A stretch of 8,644 bases of DNA from Alphaproteobacteria bacterium (lineage in GTDB: Bacteria; Pseudomonadota; Alphaproteobacteria; Puniceispirillales; Puniceispirillaceae): the NCBI GenBank assembly GCA_016780695.1, contig JADHLK010000059.1, positions 1 through 8,644 on the forward strand. The letters run 5' to 3'. The notes under the pieces are model-generated. The model was not told where the DNA came from and did no database searches. It saw only the letters and a list, made by a program, of their open reading frames with translations. This document shows positions 1 through 5,418 of this stretch, one piece after another. The translations under genes were made by a program, and so were the position numbers. The number at the start of each line of letters is the position of its first letter. Position 1 is the first letter of the stretch.

Positions 1-1
1 T

Positions 2-664
2 GTGCCAACGCTGGTGCATGATGATCTGATCATCCCAGACAGCACCGTGATCATCGAATATCTGGACCATCTTTTCCCGGATACCAGTGTGCATCCGGCA
101 GATCCCTATGAGCGTGCACAGGTCAGATATTGGACAAAGGCGGTGGATGAGGATTTGCACCCGGCCTGCGGGGCGATCACTTTTGTTTGCTCGCACCGGC
201 ATACGGTCAGAAAAAATCTGGGGCCGCAAGGGATGCAGGAATTTCTGGCCTCCACCCCGGACTTTTCGGTCACCGCAGACTGGAACACAAAGAAGAAAAT
301 CTTTGTCCGGGATGGGTTTGATGCCCCGGAAGCCCCGGAAAAGCTGAAGCTGTATGATTCCTATCTGCATAAAATGGAAAAAGCGCTGAGCGATGGCAGC
401 AACTATCTGGTGGGCAATAAATTCACCATCGCCGATATTGCGCTGACCCCTTATGTCAACCGGCTGGCCATGATGTCCATGCAGGATATGTGGGAAGGCG
501 GGCGGCTGCCAAATGTGGAAAAATGGTTTGCCCGCATCAAGAAACGCCCGGCATTTCAACAATGCCTAATCGATTGGGTGCCAGAGGATCTGACCAATGA
601 TCTGCGTGAAAACGGCGCCATGAGCTGGCCGGAAGCTGCCAAAATTCTGGAAATCACCATTTAA
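2..664 (+). CDS. Glutathione S-transferase family protein, 5'-truncated by window edge
   Basis: GST-like protein, probably cytosolic, expected to use glutathione in conjugation, reductive or ether-cleaving chemistry; the substrate is unknown. The frame is open at the left edge. The first visible residues, VPTL, match the cis-proline turn of the thioredoxin-like domain, which normally lies about 50 residues into a GST, so the GTG at base 2 is very unlikely to be the real start and the catalytic N-terminus is outside the window. Asp-Ser at visible residues 13-14 fits the glutathione gamma-glutamyl contact. The rest is the all-helical C-terminal domain, with the N-capping box FTIADIAL followed by TPYVNRL, then a W-F-x-R-I-x-x-R-P-A-F stretch typical of the last helices. 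The frame ends with TAA at 662-664, and an SDR gene begins 18 bases later, so the two are probably one operon. Family assignment is firm; a specific role is not. Confidence 0.9.
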   Translation: MPTLVHDDLIIPDSTVIIEYLDHLFPDTSVHPADPYERAQVRYWTKAVDEDLHPACGAITFVCSHRHTVRKNLGPQGMQEFLASTPDFSVTADWNTKKKIFVRDGFDAPEAPEKLKLYDSYLHKMEKALSDGSNYLVGNKFTIADIALTPYVNRLAMMSMQDMWEGGRLPNVEKWFARIKKRPAFQQCLIDWVPEDLTNDLRENGAMSWPEAAKILEITI

Positions 665-682
665 CCGAAGGGGGAGAAAATA

Positions 683-1438
683 ATGGGACGCTTGGATGGA
701 AAAACCGCGATTGTTACTGGGGCCGCACAGGGTATCGGAGCCTTGATGGCACTGGCTCTGGCCAAGGAAGGGGCCAGCGTGCTGGTTACTGATGTGCAGG
801 ATACGGGCAAAGCGGTGAAAGATATTACCGCAGCAGGCGGCACAGCCCAGGGGATGAAAGTTGACGTCACCTCAAATGAAGATTTGGCCAGCATGGTTGA
901 AACCGCCAAATCTGCCTTTGGCAGCCTTGATATTGTGGTGAATAATGCCTCAATCTTTGCCACCATCACGCCAAAGCCTTTCTTTGAAATTGATGATGAG
1001 GAGTTTGACCTGATCATGCGGGTCAATACCCGCGGCGTGCATCAGGTGATGCGGGCCATTGTGCCGACCATGCTGCAGGCGGGCTCTGGCAAGGTGATTA
1101 ATATCGCCTCTGGCACTTTCTATTACGGTCCGCCCGGCCTGTCGCACTATACCGCCTCAAAGGGTGCGGTGATTGCGCTGACCCGCTGCCATGCGCGTGA
1201 ATTGGGCGAGAAAAACATTCAGGTGAACGCGATTGCCCCGGGCCTGACCGAGAGTGAGGGGCTGAAGGCAAATAGCGGCTTTGACATGGCCCGCGCGCCA
1301 ACCATCGCTACCCGTTCAATCAAGCGGGAAATGCTGCCAGAGGATTTGCTCGGCACGCTGATTTATTTGGCCTCGCCGGATAGTGATTTTGTGACCGGCC
1401 AGACGCTGAATGTGGATGGTGGCAAGATTAATGTGTGA
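683..1438 (+). CDS. SDR family oxidoreductase, classical type, probably NAD-dependent
   Basis: A complete 251-residue classical short-chain dehydrogenase/reductase, the usual length for the family. It should interconvert an alcohol and a ketone (or aldehyde) in the cytosol. The Rossmann motif TGAAQGIG is at residues 12-19. Asp37 at the end of the second beta strand favours NAD(H) over NADP(H). NNAS is at 87-90, and the catalytic tetrad is Asn115, Ser143, Tyr156 and Lys160 (YTASK). The C-terminus has the family's TGQTLNVDGG ending. The ATG start is supported by a strong Shine-Dalgarno, AGGGGGAG at 669-676, six bases upstream. The gene follows the GST gene by 18 bases and is followed by an intrinsic terminator, so it closes that operon. 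A generic 3-oxoacyl-ACP reductase label is possible by similarity, but nothing here points to fatty acid synthesis. A catabolic alcohol dehydrogenase working with the GST is more natural by context (inference). Confidence 0.93.
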   Translation: MGRLDGKTAIVTGAAQGIGALMALALAKEGASVLVTDVQDTGKAVKDITAAGGTAQGMKVDVTSNEDLASMVETAKSAFGSLDIVVNNASIFATITPKPFFEIDDEEFDLIMRVNTRGVHQVMRAIVPTMLQAGSGKVINIASGTFYYGPPGLSHYTASKGAVIALTRCHARELGEKNIQVNAIAPGLTESEGLKANSGFDMARAPTIATRSIKREMLPEDLLGTLIYLASPDSDFVTGQTLNVDGGKINV

Positions 1439-1465
1439 CAGCTGAACTGCTGTTCTGAGCAAAAG

Positions 1466-1498
1466 GAGCACCGCCGAAAAGGCGGTGTTCTTTTTTTT
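1466..1498 (+). terminator. Rho-independent terminator after the GST-SDR operon
   Basis: A ten-pair stem is formed by GAGCACCGCC (1466-1475) and GGCGGTGTTC (1481-1490), with one G-T wobble and a GAAAA loop. It is followed by eight T (1491-1498). It lies 28 bases after the SDR stop codon and has the full form of an intrinsic terminator. Confidence 0.93.
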
Positions 1499-1531
1499 GC
1501 CAAGAGTGAATTTGCCAAGAGTGAATTTTTT
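1496..1531. repeat. Perfect 15-base tandem repeat directly after the terminator
   Basis: The unit TTTGCCAAGAGTGAA occurs twice without a mismatch (1496-1510 and 1511-1525) and is followed by a further T-run to 1531. A degenerate relative, TTTGCCAGAGTCAG, lies at 1566-1579. The first unit shares its leading T with the terminator's T-tract. It could be a simple slippage duplication or a pair of protein-binding sites; the sequence alone does not decide. Confidence 0.85.
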
Positions 1532-1550
1532 GGGGAGTGAACGGGCCTTG

Positions 1551-1587
1551 CACCCGGCCGCGGAGTTTGCCAGAGTCAGGCCGGGTG
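1551..1587. repeat. Inverted repeat, 9-bp GC-rich arms, upstream of AbrB-family gene
   Basis: CACCCGGCC at 1551-1559 is perfectly complementary to GGCCGGGTG at 1579-1587, with a 19-base spacer that contains the degenerate TTTGCCAGAGTCAG copy. There is no T-run on either side, so this is not a standard terminator. It might be an operator or a structured leader element for the gene starting at 1666. Confidence 0.6.
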
Positions 1588-1665
1588 GGGAATCTTTGAA
1601 AAAAGTCAGGGCACTCTCTTGGGTATTTCTCTAAATAACCTCTATTACAGGCTGGGGGCTGTCTG

Positions 1666-2757
1666 ATGCGCCTGTTTTCCGGGCTGGCCCCGCAAACGCT
1701 GATGGCAGAGGCGCGGCAGATGGCGATAACCTGTGCCATAGCGCTGGCAACAGGCTGGGTGTTTTTGCAAATTGGCCTGCCCGCCCCCTATTTGATGGGC
1801 AGCCTGTTCGGCCTGTGGATTTTCGGCGGCCTGTGCAAGCCGGCACGCCCCTATCTGGGGATTGCCAAATGGCTTCATGTGCCGGTGATATTGGGGATGG
1901 GCGTTCTGATCGGGGCGAATTTTACCCGCCAGACCCTCGCCCAGGCCAGCGCCTGGCATATCACTGTGATCGCGATGATAGGGATCACTTTTCTGGTCTC
2001 GCTGCTGGCCTATTGGTTTTTGCATAAACGCTGCGGCTTTGAGAAAAAACTGGCGTTCCTGTGCTGTATTCCGGGCGGTCAGGTAGAGGCGATTGCGCTG
2101 GCCCGCGATCTGGTGGACAAGGATTATGTCGTCGCGCTGTTCCATTTGGTGCGGGTGGTGATTGTGCTGGTCTCAACGCCGCTGCTGCTGGCCGTGACAG
2201 AGGGGGAACAGGCGGTGGATGCCTCCAACATCACCTTGCAGCAGATGCCCGGGCTGGAGCAGATGACCGCCTCCCAGATAGCGGTTTTCGCGGCGGTGGC
2301 TATAGGCGGGTATTTTCTGGCCAGGCTGGGCCGGATTCCGATGCCCCATTTGCTGGGGCCGATGGGCCTGTCAACGCTGCTGCATATGGCCGGCGTGATA
2401 GAGTTGCCGCGTATTCAGGAATTTGTCCTGCTGGCCCAGCTGGTGATTGGCGGCGGTATCGGGGTGAAGCTGGCAAAAGTCGCCTTTCGCGAAGTGCTGG
2501 GCTATCTGAAGCTGGCCAGCGGCACAGCCTTGCTGATTTTAGCCTCCTATCTTCTTGTCGCCCTGCTGATTGCCCAGATAGGGGATATGCCGTTCTTGCG
2601 GGTCTGGCTCGCCTTTGTGCCGGGCGGGCTTTATGAGGTGACCTTGCTGGCCCTTATTTTCGGGCTGGATGTCGCGTTTGTTGCCTTTCACCATACGCTC
2701 AGGATTGTAATGATTTTTCTGTCCATGCCGGTGGTTATCGGGCGGCTGCAGCGCTGA
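1666..2757 (+). CDS. AbrB family membrane protein with internal duplication (Gneg_AbrB_dup type)
   Basis: A 363-residue, strongly hydrophobic integral membrane protein with about ten membrane segments. It belongs to the AbrB/PF05145 family, often mislabelled ammonia monooxygenase or transcriptional regulator. The internal duplication characteristic of the family is visible. Half one has LPAPYLMGSLFG (38-49), VILGMGVLIGANF (74-86) and IPGGQVE (135-141), followed by ALFHLVRVVIVL. Half two has MPHLLGPMGLS (226-236), LLAQLVIGGGIGV (255-267) and VPGGLYE (318-324), followed by AFHHTLRIVMIF. The ATG is preceded by GGGGG at 1654-1658, an acceptable ribosome binding site. The gene stands alone: terminator upstream, convergent SDR gene downstream. 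The substrate is unknown. Family members are often suspected to be transporters or permease-like, but no biochemical role should be assumed. The soluble DNA-binding AbrB of Bacillus is unrelated in function. Confidence 0.9.
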   Translation: MRLFSGLAPQTLMAEARQMAITCAIALATGWVFLQIGLPAPYLMGSLFGLWIFGGLCKPARPYLGIAKWLHVPVILGMGVLIGANFTRQTLAQASAWHITVIAMIGITFLVSLLAYWFLHKRCGFEKKLAFLCCIPGGQVEAIALARDLVDKDYVVALFHLVRVVIVLVSTPLLLAVTEGEQAVDASNITLQQMPGLEQMTASQIAVFAAVAIGGYFLARLGRIPMPHLLGPMGLSTLLHMAGVIELPRIQEFVLLAQLVIGGGIGVKLAKVAFREVLGYLKLASGTALLILASYLLVALLIAQIGDMPFLRVWLAFVPGGLYEVTLLALIFGLDVAFVAFHHTLRIVMIFLSMPVVIGRLQR

Positions 2758-2759
2758 AG

Positions 2760-2782
2760 GCGGCTGGGGCCTGCCTAGCCGC
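2760..2782. repeat. Small inverted repeat between convergent genes
   Basis: GCGGCT (2760-2765) pairs with AGCCGC (2777-2782) around an 11-base loop in the 17-base gap between the convergent AbrB and SDR stop codons, entering the SDR 3' end. It lacks a T-run on both strands, so it is at best a weak bidirectional attenuator. Confidence 0.4.
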
Positions 2783-3587
2783 GCCCGATAAAAGGCATGG
2801 AAGTTGCCATGATGGTGACAAATTGCATATTGGCTTCCAGCGGCAGGGCAGCCATTTGGCGCACCGCCTCCGCGGCGTGCCGGACATCCATCACCGGCTC
2901 GGTTTTTATTGAGCCATCTGCCTGTGGCACCCCTTTGGTAAATTTGCCGGTCAGCTCAGTTGCGGCATTGCCAATATCTATCTGGCCAACCGCGATATTA
3001 TATTTGCGCCCGTCCAGAGACGCCGCCCGGGTCAGCCCGGTAATCGCGTGCTTGGTAGAGGTATAGGGGGCCGAATTGGGGCGCGGCACATGGGCGGAAA
3101 CAGAGCCGTTATTGATGATACGCCCGCCCTGCGGCTGCTGGGCCTTCATGATCCGAAAGGCTTTCTGGGTGCAATAAAAGCTGCCGGACAGGTTGGTCTG
3201 GACCGTGCGCTGCCAGTCATCTAGCGTCACATCTTCCAGCAATATTGAGCCGGGCACGCCGGTTCCGGCATTATTGAACAACAGATCCAGCCGGCCGAAA
3301 TGGCCATGCAGCCGGGCAAACCCGGCCGCGACGGATTGCGGGTCTGTCACATCCATCACCAGCGCAAAGGCCCGCTCACCGATGGCCGCTGCGGCTTGCT
3401 CAAGCCTGTCTGCCCGGCGGCCTGCCAGAACCACGGCAAACCCATCCCCGGCCAGCGCTTCACTCACCGCCCGCCCAATGCCGGAGCCGCCGCCGGTTAC
3501 CAGAGCCACCTTAAGATTAGCCCCCCGATTAGCTCCGGCAGGCAGGCTTGCCCATGCTTCTGATAAAGAGGCGTCAGCCTGTGTCAT
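2775..3587 (-). CDS. SDR family oxidoreductase, probably NADPH-preferring
   Basis: A complete 270-residue classical SDR, on the opposite strand from its neighbours. The Rossmann motif TGGGSGIG is at residues 31-38. Arg57-Arg58 after the second beta strand (LAGRR) suggests NADP(H), unlike the Asp37 enzyme at 683-1438. NNAG is at 105-108; catalytic residues are Asn132, Ser162, Tyr175 and Lys179 (YTSTK). The C-terminal half is less standard: it lacks the common PG-x-V-x-T segment and the VDGG ending, and instead has VGQIDIGNAATE and a tail ending MPFIGRG. About 25 residues precede the Rossmann core, including a GANR-GANL mini-repeat from a 12-base tandem near-repeat (3515-3538). The ATG at 3587 has a weak AAGG-type ribosome binding site. 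An internal GTG at Val27 is possible but would start too close to the fold. The gene is divergent from the TRAP operon, so it may share control with it. Substrate unknown. Confidence 0.9.
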   Translation of the reverse strand: MTQADASLSEAWASLPAGANRGANLKVALVTGGGSGIGRAVSEALAGDGFAVVLAGRRADRLEQAAAAIGERAFALVMDVTDPQSVAAGFARLHGHFGRLDLLFNNAGTGVPGSILLEDVTLDDWQRTVQTNLSGSFYCTQKAFRIMKAQQPQGGRIINNGSVSAHVPRPNSAPYTSTKHAITGLTRAASLDGRKYNIAVGQIDIGNAATELTGKFTKGVPQADGSIKTEPVMDVRHAAEAVRQMAALPLEANMQFVTIMATSMPFIGRG

Positions 3588-3608
3588 GGATGCACCTTAT
3601 CCCTATTT

Positions 3609-3621
3609 CCTTGCGGCAAGG
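3609..3621. promoter_or_regulatory. Candidate operator dyad CTTGC/GCAAG, copy 1
   Basis: CCTTGC and GCAAGG flank a single G, forming a near-perfect 13-base palindrome located 22 bases upstream of the - strand SDR start. The same half-site recurs at 3722-3739 with a six-base spacer. A role as a binding site is inference. Confidence 0.35.
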
Positions 3622-3721
3622 TGAACACCAAAAACCGCTTCTTTTCCTCTCTGAAACTGTGCCGTTTTTTAAGAGCGGATTCAAGCTGCAAAGGCCCGCG
3701 CAAGAAGTTTGCCAGTCTTCA

Positions 3722-3739
3722 TCTTGCTTTTTTGCAAGA
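3722..3739. promoter_or_regulatory. Candidate operator dyad CTTGC/GCAAG, copy 2
   Basis: TCTTGC (3722-3727) and GCAAGA (3734-3739) are separated by six T. The dyad overlaps or adjoins the best -35-like elements for the TRAP operon (TTGCAA 3732-3737, TTGACA 3744-3749). It could be an operator; the short all-T loop makes it a poor terminator. Confidence 0.35.
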
Positions 3740-3778
3740 ATATTTGACAGCAAATAAATTTTCGCTCACCATTTAATG

Positions 3779-3803
3779 CAAGTATTTCGAACTTGAAGTA
3801 TTT
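3779..3803 (+). promoter_or_regulatory. Candidate operator or leader dyad before the TRAP binding-protein gene
   Basis: CAAGT (3779-3783) and ACTTG (3791-3795) form a dyad with a seven-base spacer containing TTCGAA. It overlaps the direct repeat AAGTATTT (3780-3787, 3796-3803; 16-base offset). It sits just upstream of the ribosome binding site of the gene starting at 3825, a position suited to a repressor site. The regulator is not in the window. Confidence 0.35.
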
Positions 3804-3824
3804 TGACTTTACGGGAGGAAAAGA

Positions 3825-4787
3825 ATGTCAAAATTGTCCACAGGAATTTTCGGGGCCGTGCTGGCAACCGGGATGCTGGTTGCACAATCGGTGCAGGCCG
3901 CCCCGGCCAAGCTGACCGCCGCCAGCTTTTTGCCCCTGCAGATCAGCTTTGGCTGGCCGTTTAAATCATTTGTTGATGATGTGAATCAGCGCTGCTCAGG
4001 CTTGGTCTCCATTGATGTGCTGCCGCCGGGTGCGATCAAGGCGTTTGAACAGCCGAACGCGCTGAAAACAGGCGTGATTGACATGATGTCCGGCCCGCCG
4101 ACCTATTATCAGGGCAGCATTCTGGAAGGGGATGCCTTTACCATTGCCGATATGCCGGTCTCCGAGATGCGGAAAACAGGCGCAATGGATTATATGAATG
4201 ATCTGCACCGCAAGAATTTGAATGCTGAAATGCTGACCTATTTTGGTGATGGGGTGCCGTTCCATATTTATCTGAACAAGCCGGCCAAGAATAACCGCTT
4301 TGATGATCTGGTTATTCGCACCACACCGATTTACAAAACCCTGCTGGAAGAGCTGGGCGCTACAACTGTGACCACCCCGCCGCCGGAAGTGGCAACCGCG
4401 CTGGAGCGTGGCACTGTGGATGGCTATGGCTGGCCGATTTGGGGCATTGCGGAATTTGGCTGGCACAAGCACACCAAATACCGGGTAGAGCCGAGCTTTT
4501 TCAAGGTGGTCGTGGCTATCTTGATGAATCAGGATAAATGGAAAAGCCTGAATGGCGAGCAGCAGGGCTGTTTGAAGGCAGCAGTGGCCGATTTTGAAGC
4601 AAAATGGCCGTCCATGGTGGATGATTACACCGCCAAAGAGCTGAAAATCCAGAATGATGCTGGTATCCAGCCGATTGATTTCGGGGCTGACTTCAAGGAG
4701 CGGGCCAAGGAAATCTATTGGAAGGCTCTGGCCTCCAAGGAGCCGGAAAGCATCGCCAAGCTGCGCAAGATGCTGAACGAAGACTAA
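3825..4787 (+). CDS. TRAP transporter substrate-binding protein, DctP family
   Basis: A 320-residue periplasmic solute-binding protein of a tripartite ATP-independent transporter. A signal peptide is clear: Lys3, a hydrophobic core, and a cleavage site after Gln-Ala at residue 25 or 26 (SVQA-APA). The DctP-type core is present. VIRTTPIYKTLLEELGA (163-179) carries Arg165, aligned with the arginine that binds the substrate carboxylate in characterised DctP/SiaP proteins. It is followed by Glu188 and ALERGTVDG (192-200). An aromatic cluster (Trp203, Trp206, Trp213) sits at the expected ligand cleft. The mature protein has only two cysteines, Cys57 and Cys249, which might form a disulfide. The ATG is fixed by an ideal GGGAGGA at 3813-3819, the strongest ribosome binding site in the block. 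A terminator follows, then the membrane subunits. The ligand is probably an organic acid by family, but which one cannot be told. Confidence 0.93.
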   Translation: MSKLSTGIFGAVLATGMLVAQSVQAAPAKLTAASFLPLQISFGWPFKSFVDDVNQRCSGLVSIDVLPPGAIKAFEQPNALKTGVIDMMSGPPTYYQGSILEGDAFTIADMPVSEMRKTGAMDYMNDLHRKNLNAEMLTYFGDGVPFHIYLNKPAKNNRFDDLVIRTTPIYKTLLEELGATTVTTPPPEVATALERGTVDGYGWPIWGIAEFGWHKHTKYRVEPSFFKVVVAILMNQDKWKSLNGEQQGCLKAAVADFEAKWPSMVDDYTAKELKIQNDAGIQPIDFGADFKERAKEIYWKALASKEPESIAKLRKMLNED

Positions 4788-4797
4788 GACCTCTCTC

Positions 4798-4835
4798 AAA
4801 AAAAGGCCCGGCATGGTTACTGTCGGGCCTTTTTT
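4798..4835 (+). terminator. Intrinsic terminator between binding-protein and permease genes
   Basis: The stem GGCCCGGCA (4805-4813) and TGTCGGGCC (4821-4829) has one G-T wobble and a seven-base loop. A-run 4798-4804 and T-run 4830-4835 extend the stem and form the tail. It lies 10 bases after the stop codon. It probably lets the binding protein be made in excess of the permease through partial readthrough (inference). Confidence 0.92.
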
Positions 4836-4908
4836 CCATTTAAATTTGCTGTTTTCTGGTTTGCTTCTTGTTAAAACCGATGATGGCTGACTTATAACGG
4901 CAGGGCCC
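4836..4908 (+). promoter_or_regulatory. Short spacer with weak promoter-like element before DctQ
   Basis: Between the terminator and the DctQ start is TATAAC (4893-4898), with TTGTTA (4868-4873) 19 bases upstream. If used, transcription would begin only a few bases before the ATG at 4909, giving a near-leaderless message. The spacing is poor and this is a weak call; readthrough of the terminator is the alternative source of the transcript. Confidence 0.25.
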
Positions 4909-5403
4909 ATGCTGGACAAATTCACCGATCGCATTGTGACCTTGATGGCTGTTCTGGCAGGTCTGATCCTGGTTTTTATCACCTGTCTGATTTTTGTTGA
5001 TATTGTGAACCGGACAGTGAAGCTGCTACAACTCTCCTGGTCGGTCAATCTGGCAGAGCATCTTTTATTTGTGATGACCTTCATGGGCGCGCCCTGGGTC
5101 TTGCGTATTGGCGGGCATATCTCGCTTGATTTATTTGTCCAGCTTTTGCCCGGAACGATCAGAAAATCGGTCACCTGGCTGGCTTTTATGATCTCTGCTA
5201 CGGTCAATTTGATTCTTTTTTATTACGCCATGCGGGTGCTGATAGCCTCCTATCGGGACGGAACCAATATCGTCAAGGCGCTGGTGTTTCCAGAATGGTA
5301 TCTCATGTGGGTCGCCCCTTTGTGCTTTGCGGTGAATTTGCTGGTGTTGATTCAGCTGCTCCGGCAATCCGAAAAGCGGCAATTCCAGATGACAGGTCTG
5401 TAA
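4909..5403 (+). CDS. TRAP transporter small permease subunit, DctQ family
   Basis: A 164-residue inner membrane protein with four predicted membrane helices (roughly residues 10-32, 46-66, 85-110 and 130-151), the normal size and topology for DctQ. The conserved core is AEHLLFVMTFMGAPWVLRIGGHISLDLF (49-76), with Glu50, Gly60, Arg66, His70 and Asp74 in the family pattern. A PEW motif (128-130) precedes the last helix. Together with the DctM subunit it forms the sodium-coupled permease that receives ligand from the binding protein. The ribosome binding site is weak (GGCAGGG at 4899-4905, only three bases from the ATG), in contrast to the strong one of the binding protein, which fits lower production of membrane subunits. 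The large subunit begins 15 bases after its stop. Confidence 0.93.
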   Translation: MLDKFTDRIVTLMAVLAGLILVFITCLIFVDIVNRTVKLLQLSWSVNLAEHLLFVMTFMGAPWVLRIGGHISLDLFVQLLPGTIRKSVTWLAFMISATVNLILFYYAMRVLIASYRDGTNIVKALVFPEWYLMWVAPLCFAVNLLVLIQLLRQSEKRQFQMTGL

Positions 5404-5418
5404 GGGGGCTGGGACGCG

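Larger units (their letters stand above)
1439..1665. other. Intergenic region between the SDR gene and the AbrB-family gene
   Basis: These 227 bases carry no convincing gene. In order they hold the terminator (1466-1498), the 15-base tandem repeat (1496-1525), the GC-rich inverted repeat (1551-1587) and an AT-richer stretch (1590-1650) that probably contains the promoter of the membrane protein gene. A TTGAAA at 1596-1601 could be a -35 element, but no good -10 lies at the right distance, so I do not call a promoter. Confidence 0.6.
3588..3824. promoter_or_regulatory. Divergent control region between SDR (-) and TRAP operon (+)
   Basis: A 237-base AT-richer stretch between two divergent gene starts, so it should hold both promoters. 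It contains the dyads CCTTGC-G-GCAAGG (3609-3621) and TCTTGC-T6-GCAAGA (3722-3739), a CAAGT/ACTTG dyad (3779-3795), and the 8-base direct repeat AAGTATTT (3780-3787 and 3796-3803). A TTGACA lies at 3744-3749, but the best -10-like TTTAAT (3772-3777) is 22 bases away, which is too far. A weaker pair is TTGCAA (3732-3737) with TAAATT (3755-3760) at 17-base spacing. Promoter positions are therefore uncertain. No gene is credible within it. Confidence 0.55.

Noticed and set aside
1645..2145. 166-codon open frame on the - strand
   Set aside because: It is antisense to the AbrB-family gene, with a low-complexity Gln/His/Arg-rich translation.
2061..2636. 191-codon + strand frame inside the AbrB-family gene
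   Set aside because: Its Gly/Ala/Arg-rich translation and the strong membrane-protein motifs in the other frame show it is a shifted reading of that gene.
1666..2757. Ammonia monooxygenase or AbrB transcriptional regulator
   Set aside because: Both labels are common database carry-overs; the protein is a duplicated integral membrane protein with no DNA-binding or copper-enzyme features.
2760..2782. Bidirectional terminator between the convergent genes
   Set aside because: The stem is only six pairs and has no T-run on either strand.
3590..3757. Possible 55-codon + strand peptide in the divergent control region
   Set aside because: No ribosome binding site precedes it, it begins just inside the upstream edge of the SDR gene, and its composition is unremarkable.
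3744..3777. TTGACA plus TTTAAT as a sigma-70 promoter for the TRAP operon
   Set aside because: The 22-base spacing is too long for a standard promoter, so it is mentioned only as context.
3996..5207. 403-codon open frame on the - strand across the binding-protein gene, terminator and DctQ
   Set aside because: It is antisense to two well-supported TRAP genes and crosses their terminator, and its translation shows no recognisable domain. It is a by-product of codon use.
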